Shown here piece after piece: positions 1 through 6,700 of a stretch of DNA of 24,325 bases. Location: NCBI GenBank assembly GCA_964361785.1, contig CAYIBX010000017.1, positions 1 to 24,325 on the forward strand, in the 5' to 3' direction. Both the position numbers and the translations under genes were made by a program. Under the pieces are notes generated by a model. That model saw only the letters and a program-made list of their open reading frames with translations, did not search any database and had not been told where the DNA came from. The DNA comes from UBA927 sp964361785 (lineage in GTDB: Bacteria; Patescibacteriota; Microgenomatia; UBA10105; UBA927). The stretch's first letter is position 1. Each line of letters opens with the position of its first letter.

Positions 1-387
1 TAATTTAAAACGAGTACCACGCGGCACCCGTTAATTAACAAAATTAATTGACTTTTTAAAAAAACTAAAATCAATCATTTTCTTTTTTGCGTATATTTTA
101 TGAGTGTAAAGTACCTCATTTTTATTTTCCCCTTACGCATTTTTTTCTTTTTTGTTCTTTCTTTCCTCCTGTTCCAGAGAGAAATAATTCTCTACAGAGT
201 AGGAGGAAAGAGAGTGGAGGTCGCCTCTTTAGGCGACTCGCCGATGATGCGAGAGGTTGAAACCATGTTGTCTTTTACACTAGCGGCCGCACTAGCAAAT
301 GACATCGTATCGCACATGTTTATTACTTGTCCTGCAAAGGGGGACCGCGTCGTTGACAGTGTGATTTATTAGATGTAATCTACAATC
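1..387. other. Non-coding stretch upstream of the first gene
   Basis: I see no convincing gene here. An open frame at 100-372 (+) reads as a hydrophobic then low-quality sequence, has no Shine-Dalgarno or suitably placed -10 box, and its end overlaps the -35 box of the next gene, so I leave it out. The stretch contains a hairpin near 215-232 (GTCGCC/GGCGAC arms) and the left copy of an inverted repeat at 323-337. Confidence 0.5.
353..381 (+). promoter_or_regulatory. Promoter of the 75-aa gene
   Basis: TTGACA at 353-358, a 17-nt spacer, then TAATCT at 376-381 preceded by TG. The ATG at 388 lies only 6 nt beyond the -10 box, so transcription should start at or next to the start codon (leaderless mRNA). 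Confidence 0.7.
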
Positions 388-615
388 ATGTTAACCAGAG
401 CAGATAAAAAATTTCTCACAGAGAAATTTGCCACCAAAGATGATCTCCAAGGAATGGAGAAACGTATTAAAAAAGATATAAAACATGTTAAGGATTCTCT
501 TGATCTGGCGATTGGCGTCTTTGATAAACAAGGTGTCTATCACCACAAAAGATTAGTGAATTTAGAAAAGAAAACTGGATTGGATGAGCAACCCTATATG
601 CCCCTAGTAAACTGA
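388..615 (+). CDS. Small charged coiled-coil protein, 75 aa
   Basis: Function unknown. The 75-residue product is rich in Lys, Asp and Glu and looks almost wholly helical. It contains an ATKDDLQG segment near residue 16, a motif type I associate with short coiled-coil proteins common in Patescibacteria, often beside surface or mobile genes. There is no signal peptide or membrane segment. The start is supported by a consensus promoter (TTGACA, 17 nt, TAATCT) that ends 6 nt before the ATG. No Shine-Dalgarno is present, as expected if the mRNA is leaderless. The gene stands alone between the arms of a 15-bp inverted repeat. Confidence 0.7.
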   Translation: MLTRADKKFLTEKFATKDDLQGMEKRIKKDIKHVKDSLDLAIGVFDKQGVYHHKRLVNLEKKTGLDEQPYMPLVN

Positions 616-784
616 CCTGTTTTGTTTAAATGCATAGCAAAAAGTGATCCCACATTGCAGGACAAGTAAATTTTATTAAGAGATTTATATGTTCAATATC
701 GTTTGGATTCGGCCCACCAAAAATTGGAGGAGCGAAAGGGCGACAGAGAACATATTCCAGCCCCAATGTGAAGACAAGAATACA

Positions 785-1065
785 CACGCATTCGCGTGAA
801 AAATCCCTGCCCCCTAAAGGGGACCGGTAGCAGTATTTCTATTTGCGACGTTTGAGTCGCAATTAGAAACTGCTCCCTGTATGCCTTGTTAAAGTGCATA
901 ACCTATTTTCATCGAAAGAGACGCAGATGTCCCTTGATAATTTTAGTTATTCCAAAGGTGTATTACCTTCGGAAACGAATCCCGTTTTAAACCTGTTTAG
1001 CTCGCCGAAGTGTAACTCCTGCCGTTGTTACACGAAGGCGGCCCGTAGATTCTAAACGGGACTCA
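785..1065. other. Gene-free region with successive strong hairpins; candidate structured RNA
   Basis: No credible gene lies between 616 and 1113. The interval holds a series of inverted repeats: CACGC/GCGTG at 785-798; CCCC/GGGG at 811-822; a long hairpin 826-876 of about 20 pairs with one mismatch and two small bulges around a GUUUGA loop; TCCAAAGGT/ACCTTCGGA at 951-973 (8 of 9 pairs); and a nested element 980-1061 with outer arms TCCCGTTT/AAACGGGA, then CGCC/GGCG at 1003-1006 and 1037-1040, a symmetric GAA/GAA internal loop, and GTGTAAC/GTTACAC. The GAA/GAA loop can form sheared G-A pairs in RNA. I did not find RNase P, tmRNA or SRP consensus sequences on either strand. The transcribed strand is unknown. 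Confidence 0.45.
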
Positions 1066-1084
1066 TTTCTAAAGATAAAGTATT

Positions 1085-1096
1085 GCTCTTTTGAGC
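1085..1096 (-). terminator. Weak hairpin after hicA
   Basis: GCTC, four-base loop, GAGC, followed on the minus strand by an A/T-rich tract. It lies about 20 nt past the hicA stop codon. The stem is short, so this is a weak terminator candidate. Confidence 0.3.
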
Positions 1097-1113
1097 TACT
1101 GCTGAGGATAGTG

Positions 1114-1344
1114 TTAGAGAAGTTTGGTAAGTTTATCCACAGAAAGATGTGCATCTTTAAGAATTCCGTGGAGTGTGCCTTTTTTGAGCACTCTGTGCAT
1201 GGGTACGATGATGACACTTTTACCTATCGGTTCATGATATTTTATCAGTTTCAAATGGCTACCTTTTTGATGTATATCTTCCCATCCATCTTTCAAAAGT
1301 GCGCGGACAAGTTTTTGTCCGGAAATTTGTGGCAATTTTGGCAT
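1114..1344 (-). CDS. hicA: HicA-type mRNA interferase toxin
   Basis: HicA toxins are small double-stranded-RNA-binding-fold RNases that cleave mRNA when not bound by HicB. The 76-residue product has the family layout: an N-terminal LPQISGQKLVRAL segment, the KGSH motif carrying the proposed catalytic His30, a VPMHRVLKKGTLHGIL segment, and a C-terminal helix. Length is normal for the family. The ATG lies one nucleotide after the stop codon of the upstream antitoxin gene, so the two are almost certainly co-transcribed and translationally coupled. The antitoxin-first order is one of the two known hic arrangements. No damage is visible, so the toxin should be functional. Confidence 0.92.
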   Translation of the reverse strand: MPKLPQISGQKLVRALLKDGWEDIHQKGSHLKLIKYHEPIGKSVIIVPMHRVLKKGTLHGILKDAHLSVDKLTKLL

Positions 1345-1345
1345 A

Positions 1346-1594
1346 CTATATTTGAATTTGTACTCGACTGATGAATTGTTGATTACTTTGTTCTGGAGTC
1401 ATGTGGTAAAGTTCTGGATCAGCCTCTTCTAGATACAGTTCCATTGCCTCTTTTATATTTTTTTCAGCTTCTTCAAATGTATCACCTTGGCTTAAACAGC
1501 CAGGTAGGTCAGGCACAGCGACGCTATAGCCGCCCTCTTTTTCTTTGGTAAAGACTACATTATATTCAAGTATGGTCACCATTTTATGTTTCAT
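1346..1594 (-). CDS. hicB: HicB-type antitoxin
   Basis: HicB neutralises HicA by direct binding. The 82-residue product shows the partly degraded RNase-H-like HicB fold: a YNVVFTKEKEGGYSVAVPDL strand pair, PGCLSQGDTFEEAEKNIKEA, and a YLEE helix end. The C-terminal tail is short and I see no clear ribbon-helix-helix or helix-turn-helix, so DNA binding may be weak or need the complex. ATG at 1594 follows an AAGGGGA Shine-Dalgarno about 5 nt away, unlike most first genes in this window. A TATAAT box lies at 1612-1617. hicA follows after one nucleotide. Confidence 0.9.
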   Translation of the reverse strand: MKHKMVTILEYNVVFTKEKEGGYSVAVPDLPGCLSQGDTFEEAEKNIKEAMELYLEEADPELYHMTPEQSNQQFISRVQIQI

Positions 1595-1596
1595 AT

Positions 1597-1617
1597 GTTC
1601 CCCTTATGATCATTATA
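1597..1617 (-). promoter_or_regulatory. hicBA -10 box, palindrome and Shine-Dalgarno
   Basis: Minus-strand TATAAT (1612-1617) overlaps the start of the perfect 8-bp palindrome ATGATCAT, followed by AAGGGGA ahead of the hicB ATG. The palindrome next to the -10 box is a plausible site for autoregulation by the HicAB complex. That role is inferred. Confidence 0.45.
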
Positions 1618-1662
1618 TCCCATGCTATTAAATTGTAAATGTGCTATTTTTTCAAAAAAATA

Positions 1663-1697
1663 AACCGGCCAGAAATATGTTCTGCCGGTTGCTTTTT
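1663..1697. terminator. Strong intrinsic terminator, probably bidirectional
   Basis: Arms 1663-1674 and 1680-1690 pair as AACCGGC plus AGAA with TTCT plus GCCGGTT, one bulged C and a 5-nt loop. On the plus strand it is followed by CTTTTT (1692-1697); on the minus strand by TTATTTTTTT. It ends the surface-protein transcript coming from 1774 and insulates it from hicBA. Confidence 0.8.
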
Positions 1698-1773
1698 ACT
1701 TTATAAACTTTATAACTTTCTAACTTTTCTTATTGCTTCGGCAGGAGCTTCTATACATATGTATTTTTGTTCC

Positions 1774-2433
1774 TTACGGCCTTGCTTTTTTTATTGCAAT
1801 AAACAATCCTGACCCGATCATGGCAAGTATGGCAAACGGCATCATAAACGCATAATCCTCAAAGCCAGCGACTGGCAGAGTAGTGACGCCCAAGACTTTG
1901 GTTTGTACGCATAAACTGGCTGTATCATCGTCTGTTTGGCCGTCTGGGCCAGTTACTTTCACATAGTTATCTACGTTACAGGTAAGATCATTGGCAAATG
2001 CTGAGGCTGCTTTGACTTTGGCGGTAAATCGATTATGGACCGTAGTGCCAGCGTTTACGTTTGTGATCGTGTAGGTAAGGATGTTTGTCGTGCTATTGTA
2101 TGAGCCTATGCCACCATCAAACACAAGATATGTTGGAAGTGAGTCAGAGACAGTAATTTCAGAATAGTTGACGTTTGATGTATTTGATACCGCAATGTCG
2201 TATTCAACGATGTCATTTGGAGAGTAGGCGGTGTCGTTTGAGGTTAGGTTCTCAATAAACACGTTCATGTTTATAGGATGACGAACTTTTTTGTTTACCA
2301 CGATGTGGTTTTGAGGACATTCGACCGTAGAACCATATTGATTGGTACAGCTGGCAGCGTGTGCAGGAGTGACTGAGTAAATAGTAAATAGAAAATAGAA
2401 AATAGAAAAAATGATACTATATTTTAGTTTCAT
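1774..2433 (-). CDS. Secreted DUF11-like surface protein with LPVAG sorting-type signal
   Basis: Predicted cell-surface protein of 219 residues. Residues 5-26 form a signal peptide ending in AHA. Residues about 50-180 look like one Ig-like DUF11 repeat (N-T-S-N-V-N-Y ... V-S-D-S-L-P ... A-G-T-T ... D-D-D-T-A-S). Residues 186-190 are LPVAG, followed by a membrane segment (about 194-214) and the tail KKARP: the three-part layout of a sortase cell-wall sorting signal, with a variant of LPXTG. The adjacent upstream gene is a sortase, so the two very likely form an enzyme-substrate pair. I chose ATG 2433 over a TTG at 2481 because it directly precedes the signal peptide. It lacks a Shine-Dalgarno and its ATG overlaps the stop codon of a 9-codon upstream ORF. 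Confidence 0.85.
   Translation of the reverse strand: MKLKYSIIFSIFYFLFTIYSVTPAHAASCTNQYGSTVECPQNHIVVNKKVRHPINMNVFIENLTSNDTAYSPNDIVEYDIAVSNTSNVNYSEITVSDSLPTYLVFDGGIGSYNSTTNILTYTITNVNAGTTVHNRFTAKVKAASAFANDLTCNVDNYVKVTGPDGQTDDDTASLCVQTKVLGVTTLPVAGFEDYAFMMPFAILAMIGSGLFIAIKKARP
2376..2410. repeat. Five tandem 7-bp units inside the signal-peptide code
   Basis: On the plus strand: AGTAAAT twice, AGAAAAT twice, then AGAAAAA, an exact 7-bp period over 35 bases. Read on the minus strand it encodes part of the hydrophobic core of the surface protein's signal peptide (about residues 9-20). Confidence 0.8.
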
Positions 2434-2459
2434 ATGATATAGATTGTGTGAGTTGTCAT
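2430..2459 (-). CDS. 9-codon upstream ORF overlapping the surface-protein start
   Basis: ATG at 2459 opens the reading MTTHTIYII and stops at TGA 2432-2430. That stop overlaps the ATG of the surface-protein gene as ATGA. The -10 box (2472-2477) lies 12 nt upstream, so a transcript starting near 2465 would begin about 6 nt before this codon. The main gene has no Shine-Dalgarno, so translational coupling through this ORF is plausible. Too short for statistical support. Confidence 0.4.
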   Translation of the reverse strand: MTTHTIYII

Positions 2460-2471
2460 ACGCGTTTGAGG

Positions 2472-2500
2472 AGTATAGCAAAACATTGCGGGTGTGTCAA
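2472..2500 (-). promoter_or_regulatory. Promoter of the surface-protein gene
   Basis: Minus strand: TTGACA (2495-2500), 17-nt spacer, TATACT (2472-2477). The -35 box lies in the gap just before the sortase stop region, so the surface protein can be made independently of the sortase. Confidence 0.75.
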
Positions 2501-2503
2501 CTA

Positions 2504-3196
2504 TTATGGGATAAGATCCGCGAATATTAATAGTCTTTCGGTAGTACTCCCCGGCGGCCAGCAGGTTTGAAGGATCAGGCGTTTGACACCAGCTTGTGGC
2601 ACCAGATACGAGACGGCAGAGGGGGAGACGACGCGCTTGCCAGTAATGATATACGTGTAGGGAATACTTTTATACATGATGATCACCTTGTCACCTTCAT
2701 TTACGTTTTTTAACAGATAAAAGACGGCGTTTAAATCTTTTACAAACCAGTCGTAGTTTGTGGAATGGGAGAAGAGATACACGCTACCATCTTGGTCAGG
2801 CAAATAGCTTGTAGAGGCATGAGCGATGCCTTCTGCGAGTGCCTTCTGGTATTCGGCGGGCTTGGCTGGATTCACACCTGCGATGACGGGTGCGTTTACC
2901 CCAATCTTGGGGATCACGAGCCCAAATTGGTTATCAACCGGCGTGATCACGGATCCGTCTTCATTTTGTAAAGGGTTTGAGGTAATACTTGGAGTTACAA
3001 TATTTTGGGTTGATTTAACACTATTTTTGATTTGTTGAAGTCTGTAGGCGGTTTCTAATCGTAGCATTGGAATTGAAGGACCAAAAAATCCTCCTAATGC
3101 AAAGGCGATTAGACCGACGGAAAATGTATGCACGTTTCGTTTAAATTTACGTTTGGCTCGTGCGCGTTTGACGCCACCCCAGTCAGTAGGTTTCAT
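2504..3196 (-). CDS. Sortase, membrane-anchored transpeptidase
   Basis: Sortases cut surface proteins at an LPXTG-like motif and transfer them to a cell-envelope acceptor. The 230-residue product has a basic N-terminus, one membrane anchor at about 25-43, a linker, and a sortase domain from about 85 to the end. All three catalytic residues are visible: His144 in LFSHSTN, Cys212 in LQTCWPP and Arg221 in TTERLL. By size and layout it resembles single-anchor class D/E-like enzymes; the class is uncertain. It precedes its likely substrate at 1774-2433. The ATG is placed 8 nt after a TATACT box, implying a leaderless message. Confidence 0.93.
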   Translation of the reverse strand: MKPTDWGGVKRARAKRKFKRNVHTFSVGLIAFALGGFFGPSIPMLRLETAYRLQQIKNSVKSTQNIVTPSITSNPLQNEDGSVITPVDNQFGLVIPKIGVNAPVIAGVNPAKPAEYQKALAEGIAHASTSYLPDQDGSVYLFSHSTNYDWFVKDLNAVFYLLKNVNEGDKVIIMYKSIPYTYIITGKRVVSPSAVSYLVPQAGVKRLILQTCWPPGSTTERLLIFADLIP

Positions 3197-3204
3197 GACT
3201 AAGA

Positions 3205-3233
3205 AGTATACACTATAAGATAGTCTGGGGCAA
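3205..3233 (-). promoter_or_regulatory. Promoter of the sortase gene
   Basis: Minus strand: TTGCCC (3228-3233), 17-nt spacer, TATACT (3205-3210), then 8 nt to the ATG at 3196. It lies within the end of the GNAT gene. Confidence 0.7.
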
Positions 3234-3743
3234 TGTTTTTATGTATCGTATGAACGGTTCACCAAACACTGTGACCTCTGTGTCTTTTGTAAATCCTTGT
3301 TTGGTAAAAAGATTGATACTTCTTTTGTTGAACGGCTTGATGAGCGCGCGCACGGACGAGAGGTGATAGTCGTTTTCGCATTTTTCCAACACTTCAGAAA
3401 GCACTTTTTTGCCGATTCCTTTGCTTTGGTATTCTTTTTCTCCGATAATAATGCCGATTTCTGCCGTGTTTATGGGGTGTTTGTCTTGGCGTACGCTGAT
3501 AAAGCCGATATTATTGTTATCGACATGTATCGTGAAGTAGTGTCGTGAATCACTTATTGAAGCTAATTCGAGCCATTCTTTTATACGATCTTTGTTTGAG
3601 GTCAAACTTCTATACATGTATTGACGGATATCTGGATCATTCATCCATTTTACCCACAGGTTAAGCGTTTCATCGGAATATTTGAGAGGTTCAAGTCGTA
3701 TAGTTGGGGCGATGGTTTCGCGATATTCTGGTAATGCGACCAT
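3213..3743 (-). CDS. GNAT-family N-acetyltransferase (RimJ/RimL-like)
   Basis: Predicted acetyl-CoA-dependent N-acetyltransferase of 176 residues from ATG 3743. The N-terminal part resembles the RimJ/RimL subgroup (I-R-L-E-P-L, then W-V-K-W-M-N-D-P). Motif A, QSKGIG at about residues 106-111, is the Q/R-x-x-G-x-G pyrophosphate-binding loop. The later PFNKRSINLFTKQGF segment is typical motif B. The substrate cannot be told: candidates are a protein N-terminus, an amino sugar or an antibiotic. A longer frame from TTG 3782 exists, but a TATACT box 9 nt before ATG 3743 lies inside that extension, so the shorter form is preferred. It follows the giant gene but has its own promoter. Confidence 0.85.
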   Translation of the reverse strand: MVALPEYRETIAPTIRLEPLKYSDETLNLWVKWMNDPDIRQYMYRSLTSNKDRIKEWLELASISDSRHYFTIHVDNNNIGFISVRQDKHPINTAEIGIIIGEKEYQSKGIGKKVLSEVLEKCENDYHLSSVRALIKPFNKRSINLFTKQGFTKDTEVTVFGEPFIRYIKTLPQTIL

Positions 3744-3752
3744 AAGACACGG

Positions 3753-3782
3753 AGTATAACAAAAAAGACCTATAGGATGCAA
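3753..3782 (-). promoter_or_regulatory. Promoter of the GNAT gene
   Basis: Minus strand: TTGCAT (3777-3782), 18-nt spacer, TATACT (3753-3758), 9 nt to ATG 3743. The sequence TATACTCC before the ATG is shared with the promoters at 16123 and 2472. Confidence 0.65.
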
Positions 3783-3792
3783 TTGTTTTTGG

Positions 3793-6700
3793 TTACGTGG
3801 TAGTCTTCTTCACAAATGTAAGATATATTTTATCGCCATTGACGTGCATCACGGATGATTCCCAGTTGGGATCGGTGATTTTTTCATTAAAATGCGTTTT
3901 AATTTTGTCAGTCAGCGTACTGGCTGCTTCTTTAATTTTTCCGCCTTGTGTTCGTAAAAGAAAATCAAGTTTTGTATCAAGTGTTTCTGCATCAAGATGC
4001 AAGCCTTGTGAAGCATCGTCTACCAAATCTGCTGATATGACGGCTTTACCCAGTGGTGTTTGTACTGTGACATCCTGTATTTTTAGTGAGTCGTTTAAAA
4101 TAGCAAATTTGCCTTCAGTAATTCTACCACCTGGGATAGTGATAGATGATTTTACATAATCCATGAGTTCATTTGGTGTTACTTCCACTGTCGCTTGACC
4201 AGTCTGACCATGTTTCTCTATGACATAATTGATGCGATCGGTGACACCTTCAGGCAAAATTTCTGGTGTGGGTACTGGTATTTCTACTTGTTGGCTTCCC
4301 ACCTCGGGGGTGGAATGGACTTCTGGCGATGAAATCGTTGGCTCTGCAGCGGGCGCGGTTGCGGCAGCGACCGTTTCTTCTCGTTTGGCGTTTTCTGTCT
4401 CTGTAATTTTTTCATCCGTCGTGCCTGCGACGTTTTCGAGCGTTTCTCTTGCATTTAATGGTTCTGGGTTATTCTCGTTAGTCGCTATATTTGTTGCATT
4501 CATTGTGTCAAAATTTAGTTTTATTTCATCTGCCGTCGCTTTTGCAAATGCTTCCAGATCCAGTTCTGCTGCCATGTTGGTGGCAAGCTTCGTGTCATCG
4601 GTTATGTGGACGACGCCATCCGTTATTTCATACGTTAGCCCCAATGCATCCATGGATCTGCCAAAGTACGCATCAAACGCCTCAGGATTTTGGGCTTTTA
4701 GCGTAGGGTAGCTCCCTTGATACAGCGCGTTTACGGATTGTTCCAAATGTTCCTTGGTACTGTTTTCTGTCGCTTTGGCGGCTAACTCTTGCCACGTTTG
4801 ATTTTTGTATAGTTCGTGGGCTTCCAGTGGGATAGCGGGGTCTGCCACACCTTGGGTTTGGAGGACGGCATAGAGAGACAGTTTTGGATCGATCACTTGG
4901 GTAAGATTTGCATTTTCGACGATCGCATCAGGTCGATCATTTCGTGCGGTTTTTATAAGATGTGCGAGTTCTCGATCTTCGGCTCTTGCGGCATTTGGAT
5001 TGTATCCGCCGACCGCAGCTAGCGTACTCGCGCGTACCGCGGTGTTGCCGCTTATCACATTGGGTATGCTTTTTGATTCACCGTGTCTGACCATGCTGTC
5101 AAATATTTCCTGAAGCCTCATGGGCGCAAAGAGCATAGGGAATTGTGCGTACGCCTCAAGAGGTACTTTAAACGACCCATTCACCATGTCTGTCTGCGGA
5201 TTTTCCATGGTTGTAGAGATAGTAGATAAATATGTTGGTGAAATATTTTCATTATCAAAAAACGCATTAATAATGGTTGCGTCAGTATTAGATTCGCCTC
5301 GTGCTGCCATGCGCTGTAAAATTGTATTGGAAAGATCGCGCTTTTGTAGCCCGATTGGTGCATCTGCGGGGTATTCCTTGGTCAAATATACAACGGAGAA
5401 TTCTGGGTGATCAGTGCGGAATCTATCAATTTCAACGTTCATTGGGTCTTCAAGCGGTGTAGGCTCTTGCCCCTCAATGATTGGCAGAGTAGCAATGTGA
5501 TTGAGGATCACGATTTCTGTTTGTTTGGGATCGAGAAGTGTCCCTGCTGGATCAGTTTGTGTCGTGTACTGTGTGAGTGTTTGATACACTTGTCCGGCGT
5601 TGGATGACATGGTGGGGATTGCGACTACACGAGTCACCTCTGCCGCCATCGGCGTGTCATGTTGACTCATGAGTTCTGAAACGGTTTGTTGGTCTGCTTC
5701 TGAAAGGGTAGAAAGATACCAGTTTATTTCTTCATTGGTTTGCAATTGTGCTTCTGGGTTGTCTGTCAGGCGCGGCGATTTTCTTTCCTCCATCAACGCT
5801 TTGGTCAAATACATTTCCTCACCACCAAATGGCGAGAGAAATTCACTGTTGGTCACCGGAATAGTAGATGCTTCAGGTGGTGCGATATATTCGCGTTCCA
5901 AAGATGAGCGAAATGGGAGAAAAATAGGAAACCACGGCAACTCATTGGCTAGTTTAGAAGCAGCAGATTCTGTTTGTGACCGCATAGCAGCGCGGACAGA
6001 TTCATCTAAGATGTCAACAGCTGGTTGTAAATTTTCCATTTGTGATGGAGTTATAAAATGTACATCAATACCAGTGGTTGCTGGATCGGTCGGAACAAGT
6101 TGGGCAGGAGATGTTTCTATGGGAAGTAATGTGAATTTAAGTTCATGGGAAATAATTGGTTCAAATACCTGATCTATATCAGGTGTTCCTCCAGTTGTGG
6201 GAGCAGAAGCGCCTAAGTGTGAAAGAAGTATTTTCATATCTTCAGGATTTGTAGGAAGTTTGTCGTCTTGACCTAAGTATCCGAGTTTCAAAACGATACC
6301 ATAAAGTTTTTCTGTTTCATCAGTTTTGTTTTCATACATTCCATTGATTGCGTCCATAGGAGACGTACCTTTGGCAATTTCTTCGGTGTAGTGTTTGATT
6401 GCAGCGTCATTTAACGAATTAAATTCTGCTATTGCTTTGGGTCCAAACAGTTCGTTGGGTAAATGAAGTTCAGCGTCATTTGGGATACGAGCAATATTAA
6501 TTTCTTGTACTTCTTCTCCACCAAAATGAGCTGGACGTAAGTGATCTGGGTTATCAAAATATCCTTCATGGGGAGATCCACTCGGGAATGTAATAGCTTC
6601 ATGAGGATGTTCATTAGCATATAGTCTAAATAAATTTTTCAATCCATTTGCTGAAGCCATACCATTTGGCCCTTCTGTTTTTGATAAAAAGTAATTCCAA

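Larger units (their letters stand above)
323..669. repeat. 15-bp perfect inverted repeat flanking the 75-aa gene
   Basis: TTACTTGTCCTGCAA at 323-337 recurs as its exact reverse complement at 655-669. The similarity continues inward for about 8 more bases with mismatches (GGGGGACC against GTGGGATC). The two arms bracket the promoter and the whole of the small gene at 388-615. This could be the ends of a small mobile cassette or two copies of a regulatory site. No transposase or target duplication is visible. Confidence 0.6.

Noticed and set aside
100..372. 90-aa open frame with a hydrophobic N-terminus
   Set aside because: No promoter or Shine-Dalgarno in the right place, poor protein composition after residue 35, and its end overlaps the -35 box of the next gene.
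693..899. 68-aa minus-strand open frame over the hairpin region
   Set aside because: It runs straight through the strong hairpins, has an unnatural composition and no start signals.
750..1060. RNase P RNA, tmRNA or SRP RNA in the structured region
   Set aside because: Short look-alikes such as GGAGGAAAGAG near 203 and GACAGAGAAC near 753 do not extend into the conserved cores of any of these RNAs.
1111..1371. 86-aa plus-strand open frame
   Set aside because: Antisense shadow of hicA; the minus-strand product matches HicA throughout.
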